Assembly: GCA_028293625.1 (NCBI GenBank) | Contig: JAQGOL010000037.1 | Coordinates: 1-64,000 of the forward strand | DNA: 64,000 bases | Source of the DNA: Chthoniobacteraceae bacterium | GTDB lineage: Bacteria > Verrucomicrobiota > Verrucomicrobiia > Chthoniobacterales > Chthoniobacteraceae | Reading direction: 5' to 3' | Shown here: one piece after another, positions 1-7,752 of the stretch | Numbering within the stretch: position 1 is the first letter of the stretch | Layout: every line of letters begins with the position of its first letter | The notes under the pieces: generated by a model | Told to the model about the DNA's origin: nothing | The model's input: the letters and a program-made list of their open reading frames with translations, nothing else | Databases searched by the model: none | Program-made: the position numbers and the translations under genes

Positions 1-80
1 TGATCCTCCGGCACATAGTCATCGATGACTTCTGGGAAGAGCAGGCTTTGGTCACGGCTGGCGCCGGCAATGTAGTTCAT
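1..80 (-). mobile_element. N-terminus of an IS1182-like transposase, cut by the window edge
   Basis: Reading the minus strand from an ATG at 80 gives 26 residues beginning MNYIAGASRDQSLLFPEV, followed by IDDYVPED, and running off the left edge without a stop. The pattern (short lead, R-x-Q-x-x-L-x-P-E-x-x-D-D-Y-V) is the usual start of IS1182/IS5-group DDE transposases of the DUF772 type. Only the first residues are visible, so I cannot say whether the gene is intact; an in-frame upstream GTG at 89 is an alternative start. No terminal inverted repeat was identified between 81 and 286. The family call is from memory of these N-termini. Confidence 0.5.
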
Positions 81-286
81 TGGATGCACTGATCTTGCCA
101 AAACAAGGGGCAAATTGCTAGAAAACCACGATGGCTCCCGCCAAATACTTTTCACACAGTCTCGCACGCCAGTGAACAGACCTCCACGCCACGGCTGTGC
201 TTCCCACCACCTCTACCTTTCTACCCACCGGCACAGGCCGCGCCACTCCGGCGTGTCGTTGAGCTTTGGTCGTTCGACTTAAACTG

Positions 287-766
287 ATGCGCTCAATACC
301 GCCGAGCATGCGCGAGGAGCTGTCGGAATGGAACGCCGGCAAGGGCATCGACCTCGGATCCTGGACTTCGTGTTCAGGGGCGTTCAGGCTCGCTGTGGGA
401 TACGCGGAGTACTTCTGGCCTGAATTCGAACTCGTTGGGGAATACATCACGAGAGCGGGTAAGACTCCTGAGGAGGTCCAGCAGTGGGAGGCGGGATCGA
501 AAGGTAATCGACGAGCAGCTGAGGCGACCATGAATCACATGCACCTCGTCGATATTAACTATCACGACTTGGAAAACCTCTCTGTCGATTTGGTTATCCG
601 ATTGGGTGCGGTTCTTCGCGAAATCTACGAGGCAAAGCTGCGTTGGCAGTTTCCGGACCGACCATGCACGGTCGTGTTCTACGTTCCGGAAGACCCGGAG
701 GCACTCGACGCGTATGAGATTACTTTCTGGCAAAAGTCACATGAGTCGGAGCGCTCCCCCGAATAA
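287..766 (+). CDS. hypothetical protein (159 aa)
   Basis: An open frame of 159 residues with ordinary, charged, soluble-protein composition (motifs such as MREELSEWNAG and FYVPEDPEALDAYEITFW). I recognise no family. The frame extends upstream to a TTG at 266, but the ATG at 287 is a more natural start. It has no signal peptide or membrane segment. It lies in the accessory stretch at the left of the window and is followed on the same strand by two further small orphan genes. Confidence 0.55.
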   Translation: MRSIPPSMREELSEWNAGKGIDLGSWTSCSGAFRLAVGYAEYFWPEFELVGEYITRAGKTPEEVQQWEAGSKGNRRAAEATMNHMHLVDINYHDLENLSVDLVIRLGAVLREIYEAKLRWQFPDRPCTVVFYVPEDPEALDAYEITFWQKSHESERSPE

Positions 767-848
767 ACGCACCGGGTCGACGGCGCGAACGTCTGCGGGA
801 GTCCCTGCTCGCCCGCGCCGCGGCGCATGTGTAGCGTTCGACAACAAT

Positions 849-1217
849 ATGAAGCGCCGTCCCATTCCACTCCTGACACCGGAGTCCCTGGCGAATATGC
901 CGACGAAGCAGTTGTTGGGACGCCTGCTTTCCTTGCAGCAATGCGAGGAGTCAGCAGCTCTCGCCGATAGAACCCCCGCCGGGGCCGCAGAAGGCATCGT
1001 TTTCAAAAACACTGTCGAGTGGCAGAAAGCATACGCTGACCTCAAAGTCGTTCTTGCCACGCGCGAACATGTTCCCTCTGCAGTTGAGCGCGCCGAGTGC
1101 CGACACGAGCGCGGACAGGTGAGCTCGGAGAGGAAGTCGAAACCGACGGCGCACAGAGCAAGCCGTTTCGCTCAAAGGCAAAATCGAACGTCATTGGCAG
1201 CAGACTCCCGTCACTGA
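849..1217 (+). CDS. hypothetical protein (122 aa), possibly with a shifted C-terminus
   Basis: Starting at the ATG at 849, the first ~75 residues (MKRRPIPLLTPESLANMPTK, LLGRLLSLQQCEESAALADR, FKNTVEWQKAYADLKVVLAT) read like a real helical, soluble protein. The last ~40 residues become Arg/Ser-rich and low in hydrophobics, which suggests a frameshift or a non-native tail after about position 1090. The frame is open much further upstream (to 606), but that part overlaps the preceding gene in another frame and looks non-coding. Function unknown. Confidence 0.45.
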   Translation: MKRRPIPLLTPESLANMPTKQLLGRLLSLQQCEESAALADRTPAGAAEGIVFKNTVEWQKAYADLKVVLATREHVPSAVERAECRHERGQVSSERKSKPTAHRASRFAQRQNRTSLAADSRH

Positions 1218-1242
1218 CCTATGCATTGGACGGCTTATCCCC

Positions 1243-1803
1243 ATGCTGAAGCAAACGATTATCCTACTTCTATTTCTCGGCCTTGGCGCTTGCACTAAAA
1301 AGTCTCCGATGAATTCAATCCGACAGACAGTCGATTCGCTAATTATCGACACGCCGCAAGTTAGAGTGACCGTTCCGGGCGTCTGGCTTTCGGAGGAGAA
1401 ACGTCCCGCAGAGAACGTTGTTTACCGCGGTCACTCCGACGAAGGAGAGATTCATAAACGATTCATCGTGGCGGGGCACCTACTTACGCCGGGTCAGACC
1501 GAAGTCGGCCGCAAAGAAGCCTTCCAGGACCTCCTTCGGATGCGTCGAGAGACTGAAGACGAAATCACCGCCGGCAAGGCAAAGATTATAGAGGAACCGC
1601 TTCGTGAGTCGGGAGAGTTACTCGGAGGCGGCTACATCGCCATCCATTTGACCGCTGGGCGCATCGTGTTTTCCCGTGCAATGTGCGATCACGAGAAGGC
1701 ATTTAACTTCTACTACGAACTTTGGGGTTTCTCAGCCAAGCCAGATGTTAAGAAGCTGATGGAGGATTTTGAGACTATTATGGAAACCGCCGGACTCAAA
1801 TGA
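1243..1803 (+). CDS. hypothetical lipoprotein (186 aa)
   Basis: The N-terminus MLKQTIILLLFLGLGAC is a canonical lipoprotein signal peptide with Cys17 as the lipidated residue (lipobox L-G-A-C), so the product should be anchored to a membrane facing the periplasm or outside. The rest is a ~165-residue soluble domain without a motif I recognise (it contains VRVTVPGVWLSEEK and a C-terminal helix DVKKLMEDFETIMETAGLK). The ATG at 1243 is fixed by the signal peptide. It is flanked by orphan genes in the accessory region. Confidence 0.65.
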   Translation: MLKQTIILLLFLGLGACTKKSPMNSIRQTVDSLIIDTPQVRVTVPGVWLSEEKRPAENVVYRGHSDEGEIHKRFIVAGHLLTPGQTEVGRKEAFQDLLRMRRETEDEITAGKAKIIEEPLRESGELLGGGYIAIHLTAGRIVFSRAMCDHEKAFNFYYELWGFSAKPDVKKLMEDFETIMETAGLK

Positions 1804-1936
1804 GAACGAGGTCGGTAACGGCGATAACTCTCAATTCACTTACCGCCACCAGCGTATAAATGTGAGCGTGTCTGCCGGCCTGGTGCGCCTGGCGAACTGA
1901 TCGCCTTCCAGGCTGCCCTGAGCATTGGTGTTTCTC

Positions 1937-2161
1937 TCAAGCGTGACGGCCTTTATATGACCTTGGGAGCACTCGGCTTACCTCGAAAGCGGCGCCCCAT
2001 TCTTCGATTCCGGCGAGGCTGAAACGGACCGTGGTGCCAATCCTGAAATGCGACATGGCGCGGCCGCGCGGATCGGTTGACGGCGGCATCCAGAACTCAA
2101 CGGTCCGGTCCTCGCTTCCGAATAGCTGGGCGGCCTCCGTTTTTGACAACCGGCCCTTCAT
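1937..2161 (-). CDS. small excisionase/MerR-like helix-turn-helix protein (74 aa)
   Basis: The sequence begins MKGRLSKTEAAQLFGSEDRT and continues VEFWMPPS, then SHFRIGTTVRFSLAGIEEW. This is the layout of small winged-HTH proteins of the excisionase (HTH_17) type: helix-turn-helix, then 'hFkiG..vRF...diEeW'. Such proteins act as recombination directionality factors or small regulators. A degenerate tyrosine integrase lies 1.2 kb to the right, so this may be the matching directionality factor of a decayed element. The domain call is by pattern only. An overlapping frame on the opposite strand starts at almost the same base. Confidence 0.45.
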   Translation of the reverse strand: MKGRLSKTEAAQLFGSEDRTVEFWMPPSTDPRGRAMSHFRIGTTVRFSLAGIEEWGAAFEVSRVLPRSYKGRHA

Positions 2162-2471
2162 GGCTCGAATTTTAATGAAAGGAAGCTTTGTTAAAGACCT
2201 GAAAAAGAGGGATCCCTGGATATTTCAGATGTCCGTGGAAACGGCCAAGTCGCTGCCAAAACAGCGGGAGACATGCCTCACCTTTGAGGCGTTTATCCTC
2301 TTCCCCCTCTTCCCATTTCTCCTGGCCTGCGAAGAACATCCTGGCATTTGGCGGATCTTTGGAGATCCAATTGCCATGGAGACGATCGGCGGCGAATTGG
2401 CGCTTAATCTGGCGGTTGCGGAGGGGACCGACATCCAAATTTATCCACCCAATGAAGTTCCAACAGAGTGA
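2160..2471 (+). CDS. doubtful ORF, hypothetical (103 aa)
   Basis: From the ATG at 2160 there is an open frame of 103 residues whose second half (FILFPLFPFLLACEEHPGI, then ETIGGELALNLAVAEGTDIQ) has protein-like composition. Its start shares the CATG of the divergent HTH gene start, and the frame continues upstream antisense to that gene. No family is recognised and there is no clear ribosome binding site. It could equally be a gene fragment or noise in an old element. Confidence 0.25.
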   Translation: MARILMKGSFVKDLKKRDPWIFQMSVETAKSLPKQRETCLTFEAFILFPLFPFLLACEEHPGIWRIFGDPIAMETIGGELALNLAVAEGTDIQIYPPNEVPTE

Positions 2472-2514
2472 ACAATGCTTTCATTTGGCCGTATTCGTTG
2501 CTTAAACAATACTT

Positions 2515-3351
2515 ATGCCTACCGTTCCATCAAAAATAAGCGATCGACTCGTTATCGGAATTAAACGATTCCAACCCGTTCTACAGTCCGCAAAAACGCG
2601 TGATGTAAACGAATCCGACACAGTTATTATCGTGACAGATATGCTCGCTGAGATTTTTGGCTACGATAAATACTCGGAAATCACATCCGAGCATGCGATT
2701 CGCGGCACCTACTGCGATCTGGCCACCAAGCTCGACGGAGTGGTCCAGATTCTCGTCGAAGTAAAAGCCGTCGGGATCGATCTCAAGGAACAGCATGTCA
2801 AACAGGCCGTGGATTACGCATGTAATCTCGGAGTTGATTGGGTGGCGTTAACGAACGGAGTTATCTGGAGGATCTACAAGGTTATTTTCGCGAAACCCGT
2901 GGATATGGAATTAGTCGCGCAAGTGGATTTCTGCGGACTGAACGCCAAAAGCGCGGGCGACGTTGAGCTTCTCTATCTTCTTTCCAAAGAAGGTTGGCTG
3001 AAATCTGCACTCGGAGAGTTCCATACTCAGCGGCAGGCGTTGAGCCGCTTTTTCATAGGCGCGATGATTCTCACAGATCCCGTCGTTGATGTCGTTCGTA
3101 AAGAGCTTCGCAAGGTATCGCCCGACGTGCAAATTGATGTGGAGCAGATTCGCAGCGTGCTTTCACAGGAAGTCATCAAACGGGAGGTGATGGAAGGAGA
3201 AAAAGCCGAGGCCGCCCGCAAGAAAATCGCGAAAGTCACGGCAAAAGCCTTAAAGGATAAGGTCGCCAAGCAGGCGGCTATAATCAATGCAAGCGCGGCG
3301 CCGCTTCCCGCAATGCTCACGGATCAACCGGAACCCGCTTCTGCGGAATAG
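2515..3351 (+). CDS. free-standing HsdR N-terminal-like nuclease domain protein (278 aa)
   Basis: Residues ~20-150 resemble the N-terminal nuclease domain of type I restriction R subunits (HSDR_N/HSDR_N_2 group): helix with Glu, YCDLATKLDG with the catalytic-type Asp, then ILVEVKA as the E-x-K of a PD-(D/E)xK fold, and the 'QAVDYACNLGVDWVALTNG' helix-strand typical of these domains. No helicase motifs follow; instead residues ~170-278 form a charged, Lys/Ala-rich helical tail. It is thus a stand-alone nuclease-like protein, not a complete HsdR. No methylase or specificity gene is adjacent. It lies between an excisionase-like gene and an integrase remnant, as expected of cargo on a mobile element. 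A defence role is inference. Confidence 0.7.
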   Translation: MPTVPSKISDRLVIGIKRFQPVLQSAKTRDVNESDTVIIVTDMLAEIFGYDKYSEITSEHAIRGTYCDLATKLDGVVQILVEVKAVGIDLKEQHVKQAVDYACNLGVDWVALTNGVIWRIYKVIFAKPVDMELVAQVDFCGLNAKSAGDVELLYLLSKEGWLKSALGEFHTQRQALSRFFIGAMILTDPVVDVVRKELRKVSPDVQIDVEQIRSVLSQEVIKREVMEGEKAEAARKKIAKVTAKALKDKVAKQAAIINASAAPLPAMLTDQPEPASAE

Positions 3352-3403
3352 AAGAGCTCAGGCGCCCGCTCTCCTACTTGTGGAGAGCTTCGCGAATTAA
3401 CTT

Positions 3404-4031
3404 ATGCCCACCCGGTAAAGAGTGCCCCGAAAGAACCTCCAAAAACCGTAGCGGCCGTTATCAAGCAGTATGGTGTCACGATTACGATGTACGGACTGCA
3501 CGCGGACCGGAAATCGGAAATCTACGATCTGGAGTATCACGTCGGCAGCCCCGGAAAAAACAGACTTTCAAGGGCGAACCATCGCCTACGCGAGCTAAGG
3601 CGCGCGAAGTTGCCCGCGGGATTGCCGCCGGTGACATCATCGACGCGCGGCATCTCACGCTGCCCGATCGCCGAGTCTATTTCACGGCCAAGGACGACGT
3701 CGCGCCGCCGGGGCGCGCTGTCGATCAGGTCTGCCGCGATGCGGTGGAAGCGGCGAAGCGCCTCGGCTCCGATGTAAGTTTGCTCGAAGCGGCAAAATTC
3801 TGGAAAGCATTATGCAAGCGGATCGCCACAGAACTCTTTGCATGCATGAATGGAAGCGCCGGAGCGCTACTACTACGCTCCGCCGTGCTAGCCCTGGAGA
3901 TGAACACCAGCCCGCGGATGATCTTTTCCAATTACCGCCAGGTGGTTCAGCCGGCCGATGCGGCCGCGTGGTGGAAAATCGAACCGGTAAAGTTCTCGTC
4001 GAATACGGACATTAAGGCGGTTGGACAATGA
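3404..4031 (+). pseudogene. decayed, internally deleted tyrosine recombinase (integrase)
   Basis: Fragments in different frames add up to an integrase. Frame 1 carries APKEPPKTVAAVIKQYGVTI, MYGLHADRKSEIYDLEYHVG up to ~3555. A shift then continues as TFKGEPSPTRAKAREVARGI, LTLPDRRVYFTAKDD and AVDQVCRDAVEAAKRLG (N-terminal/core-binding region) to ~3810. Most of the catalytic domain is missing, and the extreme C-terminus reappears as LALEMNTSPRMIFSNYRQVV with the nucleophilic Tyr of the family, then AAAWWKIEP. The ATG at 3404 runs into a stop after four codons, another sign of decay. The Arg-His-Arg residues of the active site are not present, so it cannot be functional. The tRNA-Arg at 4957-5028 is the likely former target. 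Confidence 0.7.
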
Positions 4032-4061
4032 ATCCCCACATCGTCTCTTTTTCAGACTATT

Positions 4062-4785
4062 ATGTTTATTAGCGTTATCGTTGATTTCCATTATATCCGG
4101 GAGCTGATCGCCTCAATTCCTACTCCGATGGTCGCTGCATGGGGAGGCTTGACGATGGCTTGCACTCAGTGGCTTAGACATTGTCTGGAGATCCGGAAAC
4201 TCGTATCAAAGGCTGGGCCGGCTCGATTGCCAGCTCCAGTGCCGCCTGTGAGCACAGAGGAATCCGCAAGAATCGTGGTTCCGACGCCGACAGAGCTGCA
4301 GCGGTATTCAGACCCACGAAATTTCGCGCTGCCTATATGTTTTTGACTTTTGTTCTGTTAGGCTGGGGACTCTTCTTTGTAACGATAGACCTGCGGAACG
4401 GAAAACGGGAGCTCGAAAAACACAAAAGGAATACGTCTTAGCAGCCCAAATCGAAGCCGCTGGCAAGCTCGAGCGCGAAAAAGACCTAGCGCTCCAAGCC
4501 GCGTTACTTAGTCATATCATGCATTCGAATATACCAGTGTATGTAAAATTGCCGACAGATCAGGGTCAGGCATCTGCTCGGCCGACCGAAGATGAGGAAC
4601 GCCAGCTTGAAGAAGCTGCGGCGTCGGTTCTGGTGACCAAGGACGCGTTAAAATTGGCACAGGGCACCAAGTGAGCTCCTGAATTAATCAAAAAATTGGA
4701 GGAAGAATATTCGGCGGCGTTCTCACGATATAACGAACTGCGCAAGGAATTTTATCTGTGGGACAAAATCCGCAGAAATCAGTAA
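4062..4785 (+). pseudogene. broken ORF: membrane-anchored coiled-coil protein remnant
   Basis: Three consecutive reading-frame pieces look like one former gene. The first (ATG 4062) has a hydrophobic N-terminus and a Pro/Val-rich linker. A second frame gives a membrane segment, AAYMFLTFVLLGWGLFFVTI (~4330-4390), then RELEKHKRN. A third frame then carries a long amphipathic helix (VLAAQIEAAGKLEREKDLAL, then EERQLEEAAASVLVTKDALK). That third frame meets TGA at 4672-4674 and continues in the same frame with APELIKKLEEEYSAAFSRYN to TAA at 4783-4785. Two shifts plus a nonsense codon point to decay. No family recognised. Confidence 0.45.
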
Positions 4786-4956
4786 CGTGAATATAAACGT
4801 TCCGCATTTCCGCTGAGGCATGGGAGCGTAAGCATTTAAAAGGGGACGACAAAACGAGAGTTTCTGTTCGGTTCGGTTGAATTCGCATGAAAGTCACATT
4901 CGTCGCAAGCCCCACTCAATGCGCACTTTAAGCGAAAATGAGCGCATTTGAAAAAG

Positions 4957-5028
4957 TGTCCCCGGCGGGAATCGAACCCGCATTAGCGGTTTAGGAAACC
5001 ACCGTTCTATCCGTTGAACTACGGAGAC
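4957..5028 (-). tRNA. tRNA-Arg(CCT)
   Basis: On the minus strand the 72 bases from 5028 to 4957 fold as a cloverleaf: acceptor GTCTCCG/CGGGGAC with one G-T pair, anticodon stem GTGGT/ACCGC around loop TTCCTAA (anticodon CCT), T-stem GCGGG/CCCGC with TTCGATT loop, and discriminator A. CCA is not encoded. The 3' end faces the integrase remnant and the accessory region, the usual arrangement for a tRNA used as an integration site. No matching 3'-end repeat was found within 1-4950. Confidence 0.93.
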
Positions 5029-5454
5029 TGCTTATTTTGAATAACCTACGGGAAATCAATCATTGGAACAGCAAAAAGTTCTCCCAGGCCACTCTACCTT
5101 GGCCACCGGTGTTTAGCCGGGTTGGCAGGGAACGCTCTATCCTACCGTCTCGACGATTGCAAGTGGCGTATGGACCGCTTGATTACCACATGGATTGTGG
5201 GAAGCGATTCGCATCGCAATGGAAGCCAGCGACCTGCCATGAAGGTTTGGCGGTCCGGATCTAATCATCATCTTTATATAGGCTTCCTAATTTAGTGGAC
5301 TGGATCCGATATACCTTCTGAAAACAACCAGCGGCTGATCTGGATCCTGGCTATTATTACCGCCCCATTCAGGTCGCTGATTTACTTTTGCGCTCGCAAG
5401 CCTGCCCAAATTTAGGGAGGGTTTATTGTATTCAGAGAAGCAAGACACCGATTA
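5029..5454. other. gene-free stretch between tRNA-Arg and the FecR-LamG gene
   Basis: No convincing coding frame: the open frames here have skewed composition and no recognisable motif. At 5122-5139 the minus strand reads TAGAGCGTTCCCTGCCAA, which resembles the D-arm end and anticodon arm of a tRNA-Gly(GCC) with one base missing, but the flanks do not fold. It may be debris from recombination at tRNA genes. Otherwise nothing identified. Confidence 0.4.
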
Positions 5455-7098
5455 TTAAGGCAGGCCATGCAGATAGCTTTGTTCGAGCTCAGCATCGCTC
5501 AGGGCGCGGGAGAAGATGGCGAATTCATCCAGCCGGCCCATCAAACTGGATGAAGAACGATTTGAGTTGAAGGCGGAACCGGTTTGGTTGCCGAGCGTAG
5601 CATCCGAAATCTGGATGGGAGCGCGCGGAATAAACGGCCGGCGTTCAAGCGCGATGCCATCCACGTAATGGATGATCTCATTTGTCTCGTTGTTGAGTAC
5701 AAGAGCCAGTTGCGTCCATTGAGCCAGGCGAGCGGGTGTGAAGATTACAGCGGTTTGCGCCCGGACTGAATGGTGCGATTCAAAAAAGATGGAGCCATCG
5801 GGCTTGATCTCCCAGGATATCGCGCCCGGCCTGAACCCGGCGCTCGCAAAGAGCGTTCTGTTTGTTGCAATCAGCGAGTCGATTTTAATCCAGGCTATCA
5901 GCGTCATTGACTTTGGCGAACTGGCCAGAGTCAGACGGACTCGGTCGCCGATCCGATTGAATTCAAGAGCGTCTTTAGAAGGCCACCGGCCGCGGGTCCA
6001 TTCGCAGCCGACAAGTGTGGCGTCGGAGCTAACGACGTGGCGGGCGCGGTTTTTAAGCAAATGATTTTCGAAATCGAATCGTAGCAGCAAAGCGGGATCA
6101 TCGTTGAGCTGAGCGCCGGATTCCCGCCATGCTTTGAGACTACGATTTGATGCCTGAGCAGCTTTGTCCGTCAACTCCGGCTCGGAGAGGAACTCCAATG
6201 GACGGGTTCCAAAATGGCTGACATGGTTAACGGCCCCGACAGCCACCGCCTCGCCTTGCCGGAGTGATTGCAGCGGTCCCGGAAGCTTCTGCCACCGGAG
6301 GGTGCCTTGAATTGAGTGCAGCTCGGTGACATCGTTCCTGACGTAGATACCAAAGATCGCATTCTCTGCGACGGCGGCAAGCCTTGGGGTCTCAATCCGG
6401 AATCCGTGAGCTGGTGACGGGATCGTTACACTAAAACGGCCCGATCGGCAAAACAGGCGCTCGGCTGAAATAAGCTCGAACTCGGCAGGGCCTTCGACAA
6501 TGAGCCGCGCGCCGCAAAAGAACTCGATAGAAAGGGAACCAGACTTCAGTGCAAACCACCCCGGCTGCAGGGAGGCGCGGGCGCGCGGGGTTGGAGAGAT
6601 CCATTGCGCTTCGAGGTTTTGCGCAAGAAAAGCGACCGGCGCGCGTGATATGGAATTTTGTGTGATGGGCCTAAGAAACAGAACAAGCAGGCAGCCTGCC
6701 ATGACCCCGAGCACTGTGAGTCCGAGAGTGCGATTGCGAGGTGGGACCTGGGACGGGGCTTCCGGCGATGAGAGGAAAAACGCAGTTAAATTATCATCCT
6801 CCGGCCGGGGCGATTCCAGTTCGCCAGAGCGACGGCGCGCCGCCTGCCGCCGAAGAACCTCGCGAATGCGTTGGGATTGAACCTGAAAATCGAGAAAAAG
6901 CTTTCGTTTTTGGGTCGACCCGCACAGCTCCTGTTCAAACCCACGCAGGCCGGAGTCGCTTAACGCGCCATCTTGAAACGCGAGGATTCGTTCGATGAAT
7001 TCCAGTTTCCCCCGCTCGGTCAGCTCAGGATCGGCCGGGGAAGTTACCGGGGCCAATGCCGCCGCAGGTGCTGCAGCCGGACCGACTACTTTCAGCAT
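5455..7098 (-). CDS. FecR/LamG-domain membrane protein, partner of an ECF sigma factor (547 aa)
   Basis: Layout: a cytoplasmic ~120-residue region (LTERGKLEFIERILAFQDGA, as in anti-sigma-like proteins of Planctomycetes/Verrucomicrobia), one membrane helix at ~124-142, a FecR-like beta region at ~190-300 (PGWFALKSGSLSIEFFCGAR, then PAEFELISAERLFCRSGRFS), and a C-terminal LamG/concanavalin-like domain from ~360 (LIAWIKIDSL, GRLDEFAIFSRALSDAELE). The expected role is transmembrane signalling to the sigma factor encoded just upstream, with LamG as an external ligand or sugar-binding module. The start at 7098 overlaps the stop of the sigma gene by 7 bp, so the two are translationally coupled. The ligand is unknown. 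Confidence 0.8.
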   Translation of the reverse strand: MLKVVGPAAAPAAALAPVTSPADPELTERGKLEFIERILAFQDGALSDSGLRGFEQELCGSTQKRKLFLDFQVQSQRIREVLRRQAARRRSGELESPRPEDDNLTAFFLSSPEAPSQVPPRNRTLGLTVLGVMAGCLLVLFLRPITQNSISRAPVAFLAQNLEAQWISPTPRARASLQPGWFALKSGSLSIEFFCGARLIVEGPAEFELISAERLFCRSGRFSVTIPSPAHGFRIETPRLAAVAENAIFGIYVRNDVTELHSIQGTLRWQKLPGPLQSLRQGEAVAVGAVNHVSHFGTRPLEFLSEPELTDKAAQASNRSLKAWRESGAQLNDDPALLLRFDFENHLLKNRARHVVSSDATLVGCEWTRGRWPSKDALEFNRIGDRVRLTLASSPKSMTLIAWIKIDSLIATNRTLFASAGFRPGAISWEIKPDGSIFFESHHSVRAQTAVIFTPARLAQWTQLALVLNNETNEIIHYVDGIALERRPFIPRAPIQISDATLGNQTGSAFNSNRSSSSLMGRLDEFAIFSRALSDAELEQSYLHGLP

Positions 7099-7610
7099 GG
7101 CGCCTCGGTCAGTTTCCGCCGGGTGAATTCTTCGATGAACTGATGGCTTTGCGCGAGGCCGGTATATGCTTTTTCCTTGGTTAAAAAGCGACGCGATGCC
7201 AGCTCGCCTGCGGTTTCCGCAGCCAGATGCCGGCGTTCAATGACTTCGAAATGAATTTCAGAACAGCCGGCGAGACATTGTCCAAGTGCCTCCAGCTCCT
7301 CGGCAATAGTCTCGTCCTCGCGGCGTGCCCATTCGCATTCGAGCATGGCGACCGTTTTGTCGCTTAGCAAAGCAGGCCTGCGGGTAGCAGTGGAGCGGAG
7401 CTCGAGGATACGTTGCCGGGCGGTTTGCCGTGAGCAGGCCAGAAGCTGCGCCACAGACTCAAAGCCGTCGACCCGCCAAAGAGCCTTGGCGCAAATATGA
7501 TGAAAAACCTCCTCTGCCAATTCGATATCGGAAGTAAAAGTGGAGACATACGCCAGCAACTCCAGCCGGTTCTTCAGAAGAATATGAGTAAGGTCTTCAG
7601 GAGGTATCAT
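7092..7610 (-). CDS. ECF-type sigma factor, Planctomycetes/Verrucomicrobia style (172 aa)
   Basis: The N-terminal half fits sigma region 2 (LLAYVSTFTSDIELAEEVFH, then LLACSRQTARQRILELRS at the end of the region). The C-terminal half (residues ~110-170, EELEALGQCLAGCSEIHFEV, ERRHLAAETAGELASRRFLT) corresponds to a divergent region 4, with GELASRRFLTKEKAY in the helix-turn-helix position. It is short and divergent, so promoter recognition is not predictable. Its gene precedes and overlaps the FecR/LamG gene by 7 bp, the usual sigma/signalling-protein pair in these phyla. Start at the ATG at 7610. Confidence 0.65.
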   Translation of the reverse strand: MIPPEDLTHILLKNRLELLAYVSTFTSDIELAEEVFHHICAKALWRVDGFESVAQLLACSRQTARQRILELRSTATRRPALLSDKTVAMLECEWARREDETIAEELEALGQCLAGCSEIHFEVIERRHLAAETAGELASRRFLTKEKAYTGLAQSHQFIEEFTRRKLTEAPC

Positions 7611-7752
7611 GCCAAAAAGAGGAAGATCGACGAATTGCTTTTACGCACAACTACCAAAGCGCAGCGAGCCTGCTCGTGGAAAAAACGGGCTCCTCATTCT
7701 ACGAAGATCCGAAAAACGCAATGGCACTTCACGCGTCCGAAGCGTTTCCGAT

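Noticed and set aside
118-531. 137-codon minus-strand ORF at the left end
   Set aside because: Antisense to the more protein-like frame at 287-766; Ser/Arg/Pro-rich with no motif.
2172-2438. Two overlapping minus-strand ORFs (88 and 70 codons)
   Set aside because: They overlap each other and the weak plus-strand ORF 2160-2471; no signal favours them and there is no recognisable domain.
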